Assembly: GCA_025716815.1 (NCBI GenBank)
Contig: JAIXMN010000008.1
Location: 868,001-932,000 of the forward strand
DNA from: Dichotomocladium elegans
Lineage: Eukaryota > Mucoromycota > Mucoromycetes > Mucorales > Lichtheimiaceae
Reading direction: 5' to 3'
DNA: 64,000 bases
Program-made: the position numbers and the translations under genes
The notes under the pieces: model-generated
What the model saw: only the letters and a program-made list of their open reading frames with translations
Database searches by the model: none
What the model was told of the DNA's origin: nothing
Shown: piece by piece, positions 23,906 to 38,032 of the stretch
How positions within the stretch are numbered: the stretch's first letter is position 1
Layout of the letters: each line of letters opens with the position of its first letter

Positions 23906-24665
23906 GTGTATAACAGCGCCTGCAGCCGCTTTGGCTGTGTCAGCGTGGCCGACAGGGATGTCCGCGTTTGGGTTTCCCATGGCGGTCTTGTTCGCGCTGG
24001 GAATACCGACAGCAGCCTTTTCTTCATCGCGCTCGATGGATGAACGGGTATTTCTCAGCCCGTATTACACGCGTATCAATCCACCCGAAAGCAACAGTTT
24101 GCCGTATGCACGCACAATGCCCATCCTTTGCTAATATCTTGGTCTGTCAGGCAAACCCGGCCTTTGCAGTGATGATCAAGAGCACGGCATTACAGACGTA
24201 TGTACGTTCACCGTAGTTTGTCCTGGCCGTCCGTCCCGCACAAGAACTGCGGGCGGCGCGAAGGAGGTGAAAGGGTTCTGTCTGATAGACTGCGAGCATG
24301 GCATCCCGCTACTCGTCCGGAGTATTGTGCATCATGGCGTCGTGTGTGTAGCTGCCGTTGTTGACAATATGGTTCAGCTTTCTGAAAGCCTCGACGGTCT
24401 CCTCGACCAATGTTTCAAGAAAAGCCAGGTCCATGGTATTGCCAGACATAGAGTGAGCCTGACCACTGCGAACAGCATTGATAGCTGCAGTCACCTGGCC
24501 AGATTTGCTACCAACGATATTCGTCACAGTGACAAAGATGCCTTTCGTGAGTACACACGATGTTACAAATGAGCCGTGGCAACGCACATGGATAATATAT
24601 CGATCCACCTCCCCTTTCTCTCGTACCCAGAACCGGTAATGATGGCCACTTTACCCCCTCACCAG
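23906..24665 (-). pseudogene. Short-chain dehydrogenase/reductase pseudogene (FabG-like)
   Basis: On the minus strand, pieces of an SDR are readable in different frames. A Rossmann start GKVAIITGSG lies near 24655-24626. A middle segment GNTMDLAFLETLVEETVEAF, followed by KLNHIVNNG, lies at about 24450-24365; the last part is the NNAG-type site. A C-terminal segment SANKTAMGNPNADIPVGHAD lies at about 24007-23948. The catalytic S-Y-K region is not readable. At KAAAGAVI (about 23915) the frame runs into the terminal repeat of the Tc1-like element, so the end of the gene was cut or displaced by that insertion. An intact relative would be an NAD(P)-dependent oxidoreductase similar to 3-oxoacyl-ACP reductase; the substrate is unknown. 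Confidence 0.65.
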
Positions 24666-25126
24666 GAGTCCTTGAGGGTGGTTGTCGGAGAAGTGGCTCA
24701 GAGTCATATCCAGGCGGTCAGCCGAGGTAGATATAATAATTTAATATATTAAAAAAATGCTTGGGATAATAAGGCTGGATGGCACGTATTATAGCTGCAA
24801 TCAAACGTACATGTCCAAGCCGGATTTATAGAGCAGAGATAAAAAGAGCTCATCCGCTGAATAATGTCGAACTACCGAGTTCAAGGCGGTAGGTCATTTT
24901 GGAAGTGATTCTAAACGATGCTGACCAAATGTCTCTCAAGAAGACAGTGTTTTGTACTAGAGGCTGATAGCTTGGCCGTTTACCAACAAGACAGAGGTGC
25001 GTTTATTTTTTTCATCCTGTATCCGAAGCACGACGACGACATCAGAAAAAAAAAGGATCATCATGGATTTTATTTTCTACTTGTAATTACAGTTTTTTTG
25101 TTGTTGTTGATACGGACAGTATACTT
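24666..25126. other. Intergenic
   Basis: Between the SDR pseudogene and the 3' end of the sugar transporter. No gene seen. Confidence 0.5.
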
Positions 25127-26922
25127 TCAGGGTTCATTTACGATTGGGGGAGAGCTGATACTGGGGCTGCGGGGAGCGCGCTCAAAGTCGTCCATGTCAC
25201 GTGCTGCCTTGCCAGATTTGAAATTGCGGACGATTTGCTCAATGGACTTGTTCTTAGTCTCGGGCAGGAAGAAGAACGTAAAAAGAAAGGCGAGGAAGCA
25301 GATGATGGCAAAGATACAGAAGGAGTAACCCTCGATGACGGAGAAGATGATAGGGAAAACCTGACCAATAACAAAGTTCATGGACCAGTTGATACAGGTT
25401 GCGAGAGCGCCGACAGAAGAGGACGCATAGACAGGAGTCAACTCGGAGGTGATCAGCCATGGGATAGGACCGAGGCCGATTGCAAAGGAAGCGACGTAAA
25501 CAAAAACGGATACGACAAGCAGGCCACCGACGTTGTAGACGTAGCCAATGACTAGCAAGATGGAGAAGATGCAAGTGCCGGCTTCGGCAAGCAAAAGCAA
25601 AGGCCGGCGGCCCATCTTGTCCATGAGGATCACGGAGGGGAAGGTGGTGAGGCAATTGAGGGCGTTGGTCGCAATGGCAAGATAAACAGCCATCTGAGGA
25701 TCGAATTGGGTCTGGAAGATGGAGGTTGAGTAGTACATGACTGCGTTCATACCAGAGAGCTGCTGAATGGCGTGGTGGGTGGCCACGACTAAGGTGATTC
25801 TGCGAATGAGAGGATCCCGGAAAAGCTGAATCATGCTCATGTTCTCATGCGTAGTGGCATCCGCACCGCCCTGCTGCGAAGAGACCATGGTCTCAGCATC
25901 CATGGAAAGTCGCTCGTCCTTCGTGACAGCAAGGTGCTGCTCAGGGGTTGTCGGGATAGGAGACTGAAAGGCCTTCTCGCCAAGTATGTCTTGCGCACGC
26001 TCGGTGCCAAGCTGGCTTTCGACGATTTCGTAGAATTCAGAGTCAATGTCTGCGTTGGAACCGCGGAGCTTCTGGAGCGTAAGACGCGCTTCGTCGATGC
26101 GATTTCTCAAAACCAGCCAACGCGGGGACTCGACGCAACCAAGCATCAACGCAGCCTGGACAGCGGCAGGGATACCGACAATGGCGAAATTAACCCGCCA
26201 CAGTGGCACATCATTTGTAGCCAGACCGACGACGGAGGAGATGACGATGCCGATGGTAATGAAGAGCCTGCGAAAAAGCGTCGGGTGGGGAGGGACAATA
26301 GATGAGCATGGGGTTGTGGTTACTCAGAAGGTAGCACTCTTACTGGTTGCATGTACCCATGGCACCACGAGCACGGATGGTAGACGTCTCACCGATGTAG
26401 GTGGGAATACTTAAGGAGCCAATACCACAAGCGAGTCCACAGAAGATGCGCCCAATGACGAACATGGCAACGTCGACAGAGACACCAATAAGAACAGCAC
26501 CAATGATCCAGCCAGCAGTGTTATAGATGATAGTTTTCTTGCGGCCAAAACGTTGCTGGATAGCGCCTCCAGAGATGCCACCTATTAAACCACCAACACA
26601 GAAGGAAGCCACAGAAAAACCCCTGTTTGTGTGTTTGTGTGTGTGTGTGTGTGTCGTAGACGCTGTTTGTTTAGTTACCAAGTATATATGATGGTCTAGT
26701 CGGACCAGATCAGAAACTTTACCAGAGGCTGGTGTCCATCGGGATACAGTCCGGAAGTGTCGAATCGGCCACCTTCGCATTGCCATTGGGACAGTCGTGG
26801 GTGATGCTACCGACCACATTAGGGCATCCAATGGTCCATCCGGTACTGAACGAACCAATGCATGCTACCGTCACGCAGTAAATCATGTATTTCGGAAAGG
26901 TTATTTCACGGGAATCAATCAT
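25127..26922 (-). CDS. Sugar (hexose) transporter, major facilitator superfamily
   Basis: Plasma-membrane monosaccharide carrier with 12 predicted membrane spans, 539 aa. Exons: 26922-26723, 26622-26344 and 26267-25127. Signature motifs are all present: RFGRKK in loop 2-3, GRIFCGLACG, ESPRWLV after TM6, QQLSGMNAVMYYS in TM7, DKMGRRPLLL in loop 8-9, GPIPWLITSEL in TM10 and PETK after TM12. The central cytosolic loop is long and holds a Gln/Thr-rich stretch. The start at MIDSREITFPKYMIYC matches fungal hexose transporters. Intron 1 contains a (GT)n tract at about 26628-26655 on the plus strand. Sugar preference cannot be read from motifs alone. Confidence 0.94.
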
Positions 26923-28199
26923 GATGGAGTGAGTTAACAAAGCGAGCCAGGTTAATCAAGCAATGTAGAATCCGAGTTATGGAAAAACAAAGCACAAGGC
27001 TAGCAAGTTAGTGTAAGAAATAAAAAATTGGACCGGGGTGGTTGTTCTTGCGGACATGAGCCTTTTTTTGTTACGGTGCACACCCTTGTTACGACCTGCC
27101 TGAATTCCATGGGGTCTCGATGATAATGACGAACGGGAAGAGGGTTCCTGAAGGGTCTTTTTTCCTTTTTAGGATGACTCCATTGTTTACGGTGCAACAA
27201 ATAAAAAGAAATGGATCAGTGCACCCTTGCTCGAAACTCAGTTTCGGAATATGCCGATGAACTTCTAAACCAATGGCACATATAGAGCCAGTACAGAGCT
27301 ATGATTCTATCGATCGTCTCGCTCCATCGCATGTTATAGGTAAGCTTGTAAAGAATGCACTTTTTTATCCAGAGTTATCTACTAGATCGGACGACCGATT
27401 TTTGGCTAGACGGACAGTACTCACACCAGCGCCTCTAGAGGATTGACCCATGTCTTTTACTTAATTTGCAACTCATTGGCGGGGATATAGCAGAAGATGG
27501 TTGGTTCTCCTTTCGATCACGCGTGGGTGGAAAACATTATTACAAGGATGTTATTCTTTTTCACCTGCGTACATAGATAAACGAAGTTCAGCAGATGAGG
27601 AGTTAGTTGGAGGCTAGATAACAGAGCCAAATGAGACATGATCAAGTCTTTGAGACTGTGTTTTCTTTAGAATAAGAACAGCACTCTTTTTATATTATTC
27701 ACAAACCAGGGTAGCGGTTGTGACACACGTTGTAGCGTTATCTTGCGTTCAAAATGTGGGGATTGATTGGATGGACGATCAGACCGGAAAATATTTTCAG
27801 CTTACTGGTGAAAGGCATGCGTGTGTGTTTGTATGTCTCATACACAGAAGGGCTACGACATTCATCAACTTTTCTCCAGGCTGGATATAGCCGTGAGCTG
27901 TGCGCATGATTGTGCACTTGTAAGTTTAGTCTGAAAAACCTCTGTTTTTTTTTATAAAAAAAAGAAGACAAACGGTTTGCGAATTGCATTGGCAGTAATA
28001 ATGTTATCTATCCAAGGGGTTGGTCGACATGGTGCGATGGACCGGCTGAATGATGCTTCGATTGCGTGGGTAGTAGACCAGGAACTGCCAGTGCCGGATA
28101 ATCAGCTATGCACATGGAATAACAGCAATTTGGACCATACGCGATAAGTGTGAATAAATACTCAGCGTGTTAGAATTAGAAATTGGATTTTTTTTTTGC
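26923..28199. other. Intergenic, no gene recognised
   Basis: Upstream of the sugar transporter. AT-rich with several short homopolymers. No supportable coding region. Confidence 0.5.
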
Positions 28200-29600
28200 C
28201 TCTGTGAAATTAGCAGCTGGTTACCTACCAAGCAAGTATTCCATCAGTTGGTGACTCAGTGAGAGAATCTTCGCGATATGCAGGCCACCATCCTCCCTCA
28301 TCCACCACTGGATTCAAAGAGCCGAGCGAGCCTTAGACATATCCTAGTCTATGAAGGCCAGGGACCTCCATGAGCTTAGCAACAACACATACATCAATCT
28401 GGCCATATGTTTCCAGTTTGTTCAAAGTCCCGTTGGTCACAGCTCAACCAATTTTCTATTTACAATTCCCGCGCGGAGAAGGGGTAACCCCGGCAGAAGC
28501 TAGGGAAAAGGTGCTGTCCGTAGCACCGGTGCCTAGCAAGGCCACAGACACAGGCCTTCCATTGTGGCAAGGAAGTGGTGTAAGCGTTTGTGTGCGGAAG
28601 ATAGGCCCTGTTTGCCTGTAGGCTTACATTGAAGAGAACAGCGGCATAACGCGTTGTACACGTCAGACATCTCTATACCCTCCGGCTCGATGTCCGAGAC
28701 ATGAGGGGACTCGGGTTACGGTGACATGACCGGCCGATGAGCCGTACGAGGAGCAGAGTAAGGAGAGGGACAAGGCGTGGAGCGGGAGGAGGATGCGTGA
28801 ACCCTCTACAAGGAGGACTGAGGAGCGGCCTCCGGAGAGTGCTTTGCTTGATGTGCCGGTGGACACGCATCGTCAGATTCTTGGTAGCCTTCGAGCGAGG
28901 ACGATACCGCAACATCGACAAGTGGACGTCTTGTTACCGTCCCGGGAAGCAGGGCCCGCAGAAGGTGAAACGCCGGCCTTTGTCGGGCATTGGCCAGGAT
29001 TTTTCGCCGTCCCTGGCGTCCGTCCCTAGAATGTCGGGCTGTGCCGCGAACACCACAATGCTTTTTGCGAGAAGGGGGGCGCTACTCTCTATACCGGATC
29101 ATTCAGACCCATTGGAGGTGCTCGGCCGTCGCTGAAGAAGACGGTGAGTTCCGTCCAGTGAAAGAACATTGAGCGGCGCGAGAGGAAGAGGAAGATGTTT
29201 GGTCCAAAGTTGCGCTTGAGGTTCAGCGCAATCTGCCCCAGTTTCTGCGAGGTTCGCTTGATGGCGGCAGGCAAGCTGGCGTGAGCGATGTAGACCCCGC
29301 TCGGCGATTTCGGGACGGAGGGCAGCTCGAATTCCAAATACGGCATGGGTGTTTCTCATGGCTCTGGACGTAGTGAATTCTCTCAATGCACGCGTACATT
29401 CACTTAAAACGTATCGAACTTCCGTTCCACTTGCTAGTGTCATTGTCGCGGCTCTGCAACGATTCCATCCCCAGACTCTGTTGAAGCAATTTAGTGCTAA
29501 TGTCGAATGCTGCCCATTGCACTTATTTCTGTTTCGATTCACAGTCGCAGGATTCCTGCCGCTGCCCAATGAGGCCAATGCCGGGGCTTCTTTGCAGAGA
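28200..29600. other. GC-rich coding-like island, unassigned
   Basis: Visibly richer in GC than its flanks between about 28480 and 29330, with overlapping open frames on both strands (28737-29135 +, 29346-29089 -). A degenerate Cys-x2-Cys-x4-His-like cluster near 28850 would fit a zinc knuckle of a retroelement, but it is interrupted by a stop. I do not recognise a protein. A decayed mobile element or gene relic is the likeliest reading. Confidence 0.3.
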
Positions 29601-32538
29601 CCAGTAATGATGCGCAGCTTAATGCCCTGGGGGAAGAGCTGGTATGGGATGATTCAAAAACTGTAGAAGGCGATGACGAGGATGGACACTCCTCTGGATG
29701 TTTGCGGAAGTGCGGTATTATGAGAAGTAAGGGGAATATCTCTTTTTCCTTCTAACCGGCGTGCACCTATTCGCTTTCTCAATAAAGAACTCCCTAAATT
29801 TCCGTAGCATCGTGAAGATGGTACATTTCGCGTCAAGATGGATAAATGCGATGATGTCATTTATTAGCACCTAAGATAACGGCAACGCCCTTTTTGTTCT
29901 CACACTCGATGTGCTTCCATGTATCGGCGATGCTCTGCGTGTATGTCGTCATTGTCTGATGCGCGCTCAGTCCCGATTTGAATATCTGTCTTTACTGCTC
30001 CTGAATAACAGGTCACCGAGATGATCTAAAAACATTATTATGCGCATCTGATCAATCAAGAAAGGAGGGCGTGAAAGATGAATGGAATGCATGTTTGACA
30101 AGAGGCCTCTATTGCTCAGTCTGAGGATCATAGGGTGGGGATGTTCGCTTTGCTCACGTCATAATACATCTCCGCAGGGCTCCGAACATTAGCTTTTGAT
30201 TGTTTGGCCGATCTAAACGAACCCCTCCCGCTCGGGCTAATATGGCATAAACAATCCAAAATATAAGCTGGGACATTGACAAATATGTTAAGAGAGACAG
30301 GGGAACGTTTAGACATCCTCGATGTTCCTGAAAAAGGGTGATGAGCATGATGATGGGCTTGGGCTTTAAATCAGGCCGTCAAGGGGCGGGGGGGGTGAGT
30401 TGGTGTTGAGGAAATGATTGAATGATGGATGATATTGACACCACGCACGTCAGATGGAGAGAAAATGCCTAAAGTCTGCATGGTGGCATCATAGGATCAA
30501 TAAGAAGGAATGCAATTGACCCAAGATGTTTGCATCCCTGCGTCGGCGAGGCTGTTGGATATCCACTGTCGGGTAAATGTTGCAGAACTGCTTCCTCCGA
30601 TTGACCATGCGCTGATCTCCCTCGCGCTGCGTGGTGTTGCAAGTTGGGCGCGCCAACCCGTTTAGGTTAGGACCACCCGAGGCCAAATGAAAGCCGATAT
30701 GGCTGCAAATAAAGTCAAGAGATTGGGGGAGGGAGGGAGAGAAGATAAAAGAGGGGATGTGGGCGCCGTTGACCATTGTTGTTGTGTCATCAGGGTCACA
30801 CGACATCATGCGTCTTGGCGCAACCCTTGCTCTCTCACGCACTCGGTCGCATCTACTGTATTGGGCTTCCCCCCTGGTATGAGTCGAATGGCGTCGAGTC
30901 TTGAGGGTTCGAGCGTACGGTATCGGTGCGCATGCGCGGGGATGCCATATTAAGATCATGCGCATCCCATATTTAGTCATATTCGCGCTTTGTTTCTCTT
31001 CTCAAAAGCTCATCTCGCTCTGCTCAGATGTTTGGTATGCTGTAGTACCACGTTCTTTACTACTCTTAAAAGCCGATATGCAAATGAGTGCGTGAGCTCA
31101 GCGCAATCTGTCCCTCGAGAGCCTCTCATTTTCTCTGTCGGTGTGTGTTTCTTTTGTTCCACCCCTTTATGCTTAATTGTTCTTGCTTGAAAGAGGGTGT
31201 GTATGTGTGTGTATGTGGGCGCCAAATAAACCATGTACAAATGAGAGCGAGAGAAAAGATGCATGTGGAAGGAGTGCCCTTTCTCTTCTTCTTGGGCTAA
31301 TACGCCCGCTTATCCACTAACCAGACCATTTAACTTTTCTATCGATCGGCATGGGCAAGATCGAACATCATGTACCATGTTTCTTACCCTGAATATCTCC
31401 TTGCTCTTATTTCTTTTGCTTTGTATACTAATTACTGCGCATCCTGTTTTAAAACGATATACATCAAAGGGCCAACATCTTGTCTCTTGGATTTATTACA
31501 GAGTTGTTCATCTACCCGGGGTATGTGGGGGGAGGGGAGAGAAAGAAGAACAAGTTCGCGCTTTTTCGTTTGTTTTGAATTACTGCATAAAAAAACGCCG
31601 TTCCTCCTTACTACGTGGTGTTGTACATTTGCGCGCCCCAGCACTGCACTGCTAATTTTCTCGCCAGGACAAGATCATCAGATCCTCCCTCAATATTCCC
31701 CCCCCCACTTGGCTTCACCCGTTCACTCACTTGCTCGTTTTGCGTATTTGCTGTCTATTGTGTCAAATTGCTGTTGCCTGTCATTCGAAACATGTGTGCA
31801 TGACCGACTAACCCAGACGCCACTAGAACGCAATAGCAAGATCGTTTGTATAGCTGATGTTGATAATCGTGGAAGCAACGCCAACAACTAGCTATACTAC
31901 CCCTATTGTTCCCTGTAGACGGTCTGTGTGTGCATTAAATATAATAATGCGTGCCAATGATTGGCTCGCTACGCGGCGTAGCTCGTAAATAGCAATTGTC
32001 GCCTCGCCCCGAGCAATCTCTTCTTCAGGAAATTGGTTTTATCAGTGGAATCTCAGGTGGGAGCGAGATTTTTTGTCTTTTATGGCGGGTAAAGTATGAT
32101 GGAGGGATGTAAATAAAACATATTGGAGAAGAGTGTAGACACAGACCATCTTCTTCAAAATAGGAAGTCTGTTCTCGTTTATTCTTTTTTGTCTCTGCCC
32201 GCACTGTTGCTTTTTTCCCTTTCTCTCCTTAAAAAGTTCACTTAGACCACGCATTACCGCACTAAAAAAAAAAGACCGAAGGTGTATGGGAAATAGCAAA
32301 GTCGCATGCGAGGGGTGAGGGGTGGTAATGTCCCATTCGAGAAAGAATAACAGAACGACTTTGTTCAGCTCCCCCTTCGCGTACCTCAGCTGCCCCCTTT
32401 GGTTCAATGACGCCCCCCCCTCAGTCTCCCACCCACCCAAGTCAGCCGCCTGCCATTTCTCATCATCCCGTCTCCCCCAACCCAAAAGCATCCGCAGCCG
32501 CACAAACCCCTTAACTTGGCTAAAGGTCATTAGACATC
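29601..32538. other. Intergenic, no gene recognised
   Basis: About 2.9 kb. Open frames up to 173 codons exist (for example 31370-31891 +, 30980-30489 -) but show no domains. Pyrimidine-rich sequence from about 32360 leads into the kinase promoter. Confidence 0.5.
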
Positions 32539-32547
32539 TATATAAAG
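32539..32547 (+). promoter_or_regulatory. TATA box of Ran1/Ksp1-type kinase gene
   Basis: TATATAAAG lies about 87-95 bp before the ATG at 32634, followed by a CT-rich initiator stretch that ends in CACCTCCCCTAAATC before the ATG. Confidence 0.6.
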
Positions 32548-32633
32548 CCCTTCCATCTTCTTCTCTTTCCCACCACCAGTATTTCTTACTTCTACTTCTA
32601 TTACCTAGTCTTTCTTTACACCTCCCCTAAATC

Positions 32634-33746
32634 ATGTCCCTTGCTCTCGGCACTCGCATCCAGGACCTTGAAGTCGTCAATGTGCTGGGAGAAGGCGCTT
32701 ATGGCCAGGTGTACCTGGCCAAGCAAATAACTCCTGCTATGAACCATACCTCCCGCCCAGAGTTGTACGCCCTCAAATCCCTGCGATGCCCGGTAGATGA
32801 TCGACAGCGGGTCCTGCAGCGCGTTGAGGTCGGACTCCATGCACGCGTATCCGCATCCGGCCATCCAAATGTGGTACGTCTCGAGCGGGTGATCCGCGAG
32901 GCCGGCTGGACCCATATGGTGATGGAGTATAGTTCCGAGGGCGACCTTTTCTCAGCAATCACCGAACGTGATCTCTACTATGGCAACCACAATCTCATTC
33001 GACACGTCTTCCTGCAGTTGCTCGACGCGGTTGCCCATTGCCATCAACATGGTGTCTACCACCGCGACCTCAAACCCGAGAACATCCTCGTCTTCGACCG
33101 CGGACGGACCGTGAAGCTCGCCGACTTTGGACTTGCCACTACCGAGGCGGTGTCCAATGAGTACGGTTGTGGAAGCGTTTTCTACTTCTCACCTGGTGTG
33201 TATCATCATCGATTATGTTGATTATTACTGACCCCTCCCATCTTTGGATTATGCATTTACACAGAATGTCAAGGCGATCTTCCTCCTCCTTCGTCGTTGC
33301 AGTCATCACGACCGAAAAAGAACCTACGGATCGGGTATGCGGCAGGACCGAATGACATCTGGGCTCTTGGCGTGGTTCTCATCAATCTTGCGACGGGCCG
33401 CAACCCTTGGCGCCAGGCATCGTTGAGCGATGAGACCTTCTGCGCCTATCTGGCCGACCCCGACTTTTTGCTCTCCATTCTCCCCATCTCGCGTGAACTT
33501 AACCAGATTCTAAAGCGCATCTTTTGCATCAACCCCCTCCACCGCATCAGTCTCGACGAGCTCCGCGAACGTATAAGTCGCTGTAAGCACTTCACCAGGA
33601 CGGCCGATGTCAAGCGTATCGAGGCCCAGCTTGATCTTGCGCAAGACATGCTGCCGCCTTCCCCGCCTACCACTCCGCGCCGATCCCAGTCGTCGTGGTG
33701 CGATGATGAGTCGCTGGTACCGGATATGCTGGCGTTAAGCGTGTAA
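32634..33746 (+). CDS. Serine/threonine protein kinase, Ran1/Ksp1/Sks1 family
   Basis: Exons 32634-33195 and 33265-33746 give 347 aa. The kinase core is complete. GEGAYGQVYLA is the glycine loop, YALKSL holds the ATP-binding Lys and HRDLKPENIL (143-152) is the catalytic loop. ADFGLAT (about 163-169) carries the DFG Asp. YGCGSVFYFSPEC is the activation-segment end. The GCGS-x-FY-x-SPEC block with Ser-Pro-Glu instead of Ala-Pro-Glu is characteristic of the Ran1/Pat1, Ksp1 and Vhs1/Sks1 group. In yeasts these kinases act in nutrient signalling or hold back meiosis; the role here is inference. A short C-terminal tail carries Pro/Ser-rich SPPTTPRRSQSS, a likely phosphorylation site. The intron falls inside the SPE motif, and the joint SPEC supports it. 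Confidence 0.93.
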
Positions 33747-34237
33747 ACCCCGCACGACCTCATTCGTATATTAACACCTCCTCCTGCTTTTCAGTCTCTT
33801 TCTCTCTCTCTCTCTCCCCTTCTTTTCTTTGTTTTTCCAGGGATCCGTGTCCATATGCTTCTGTCTACTTTTTCTTTGTAAGTTCTAATTCGTTATTTTC
33901 ATCACCCTTGGTACGAACTCTTTATGTGTATATGTCGTTCCCAGAAGCCCTCGCATCTTTTAATTCTTATGTATACCCTCCTCCACCCCATCACAATCAC
34001 CATCTCGTCTTCATTGTCTTCGTATTTGTTTGTTTGTTCATATTCCCCGGTTCTGCTTTTAACAAGGTTCTGTTTCTGTCAAACCATTGCTCGTTTTCTA
34101 ACGAGAAACTTGGAGTTGTTATTCTGGTTCTGAGCAACAAGAAAAAAGGAGTTGTTCTGACCTTGACTAGCATACGTGAAAAGAAAAGAAAGGAAATGAG
34201 AGAAGAGGTTCGCGTTGATGCAGAGTTTGTATTAGAT
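33747..34237. other. Convergent 3' region
   Basis: 3' UTRs of the kinase (+) and Tho1-like gene (-). (TC)n tract near 33795-33815. No gene seen. Confidence 0.55.
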
Positions 34238-35426
34238 TCAACGACGTTGCTTCTTCTTCTATATTAACCAACAAAGATATCAGTCCATTATTTTCCTTTT
34301 CCGCGTTGCGACTTACGTTGTCGCCTTTTGCCACTCCCCCGAACCGCTCTGCTCGTTTTCTCTTCTTTTCCTCCTCGTCTTCTTTGAGCGGCAACCCGAA
34401 TCGCTCCGCACGCTTCTTTAACAGCTCTGGATCCAAACCCTAGTATTCGACCGCACAATCAATTCCTCCTTTCTCCATCTTTTCCCTTGCATACATTTTT
34501 CTGTCTTCTATCTTACCTTGATGGTCGTTGCAGGCGCCTTTCCTGAGGGTGTCACCATCTTACCTTGGCCAAACCGTTCGGCACGTAACTGCATCTTTGT
34601 CTGGTCGTCGAGTGGGACGTTAAATCGCTTCGCACGCTCCAGCTTTTTCTCCAGGTCGTTCTTGGCTGCTGCTGCCTTTGGCTTTTCATCTATTTTTGCA
34701 GGAGGTGGTGTTACTTTTGCAGGCGCTTCCTTGGCCTTGCCAAAGCTGATGGGTGTATAAACAAAGTTGCTGCCAGGTTTGTGCACCACGTTTGCTGCTC
34801 CAGCGTCCTTTTCATCTTTGCTTTCAGTTGATGTTCCTAATGCACTACTAGTAGTAGTGCTGGTAGCCGCCGCAGCCGACTCTGTGTTTCTAACTTCTGT
34901 CTTGGAAGAAGCTTGTGTAGTGCTTTTAGATGATTCTTCTGGTAATATCTTCAGTTCCGGGTCAAGTGAGCTATAGGGGCGCAGAAAGATACGATTGTAG
35001 GGAGGTGCGCAGAGCAATAACATAATAGAAAAAGTTAAGTTCAAAGCGCATAGCATACACGCAGCACACGGAAAAATGGCCGTTCACTACGCATGCGCCA
35101 TGGCAATTTTCACTTGGAAGGGAACCGGCATTTCACCTTCGCTCTCCTCTCCCAGAACTTCTGTCATCCACTTACTCTAAATCCAGTTTTGACTCTTCAA
35201 ACTCTTCAAGTCCAGCAAGGTCATCAAGCGATTCAAACGCATTTCGCTCATCGAACTTGACTAGACGATCGATCAACTCCTCCTTTTTACCAGAATGTGG
35301 AAGACCGTGTTTCTGAAGAAGCTCTAACAAATAGTGTCAGAAGGCTGCAACACGGTAATTAGTATTCTGTTATTTTATCTTACCCTGTAGTTCCTTTACT
35401 TTGAGAGATTTGTACTTGTCGGCCAT
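34238..35426 (-). CDS. THO1: Tho1/SARNP (CIP29) mRNP biogenesis protein
   Basis: Nuclear RNA-binding protein that helps package and export mRNA with the THO/TREX machinery. Exons: 35426-35384, 35323-35176, 34970-34517, 34439-34317 and 34258-34238, giving 262 aa. An N-terminal SAP domain (LKVKELQELLQKHGLPHSGK, about residues 7-26, continuing to 42) is followed by an acidic segment and a Ser/Thr/Ala/Lys-rich linker. The C-terminus has repeated R-A-x-R-F-G motifs (AKRFNVPL, AERFGQG, AERFGLPLKED, AERFGG), typical of the Tho1/MOS11 C-terminal domain. The last exon is only 21 nt and adds KKKQRR; its donor (AAC|GTAAGT) is strong. If that intron were kept, the frame would stay open to 34167 with a different tail. 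It is divergent from the STK32-like gene. Confidence 0.86.
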
Positions 35427-36440
35427 GAGTATAGACAGGAAAAGGGTTGAAACGCGTGGGTGCGTAGGTAACTGGGGGAGGGACGCTTTGTGCTGTCGTC
35501 TTCTAACCAATCAGATGGATGTGACGTTTAAAAAATGAAATGGATTAAAATCCCAAATCCTATGTAATATTGCCACCCCCCTCAATGGGAAGGAGCCTGT
35601 GTGCACCGTACACTCGAGCCAACAAAAAATCAAATCGTCGTCGAGGGAGTCCATTTGTCTCTCGCCTTGATGACGGACCATTTTCCCTCCGTTTTTCGTT
35701 CTCTTGGACTCCAACAGATCTTGTCAATATGAAGGGGAGGAGAGTACGCTATTGACAGGGAGAAAGGCGGGTCCATGCTAAATAAAGTAGACGAGCAAGT
35801 CATGAACAAGAGTTGTCAGCAACCAACCAAGTACCGCCTCCCTCCTTCTTCAGATGTGTAAAGTTCCTTGTCATAACTTGATGGCGATGAACAGGATATC
35901 AGCAAGTTTTCCTTTTCGTACATGGTATCATGTCACAAGGAATCTTACTTGAGCTTTGAATGTACCACCGAGGGGGTTCATTCGTTGCTCAGCGCTGGTG
36001 AAATGTGATTCCGAGCTGAACGGGCTCAAGAAGTTATGGGAAGAAAGAAAAAAGGGGGCCAAGGGAAGCTAAAAGGAAGGGGTACTGGGTAAAAAGCAGA
36101 CGGAAGAGACCAAGCTCAGGAGAAGAGAAAGGGCGAGCAATGACCTGCTGGCTTACCATAGCAACCGGAAGACCATGATATCATGCAAAGATAGCTTGTC
36201 CGTCAATCCTTTCTTGTGCTACCGCAATGAGGATGGGAAACGTGTGCTTCGATTTGGAAATAGGAGTGACAGTTTCAAGAAAGGAGTAACCTCGCAGAAG
36301 TACTTCTTTTCTTTCCTTCCCTCCTTCCCTCGTCCAGTATATGCGCTTATAGCCCTCCATACGCCCTTCGACAAAATAATTGCTACTATTATCCATCTAT
36401 CTTAATCCGCCCCCTCCCGTTTATTGAGTCGTTCTTACCC
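35427..36440. other. Divergent intergenic region (THO1 / STK32-like)
   Basis: About 1 kb of shared upstream sequence, purine-rich near 36020-36130. No gene seen. Confidence 0.5.

Positions 36441-38032
<1,592 letters not shown>

Noticed and set aside
30489..30980. 163-codon minus-strand frame
   Set aside because: No motif, no family resemblance, ordinary composition for intergenic sequence.
32042..32530. 162-codon minus-strand frame upstream of the kinase
   Set aside because: Sits in the kinase promoter and its reading depends on a pyrimidine-rich tract; no domain.
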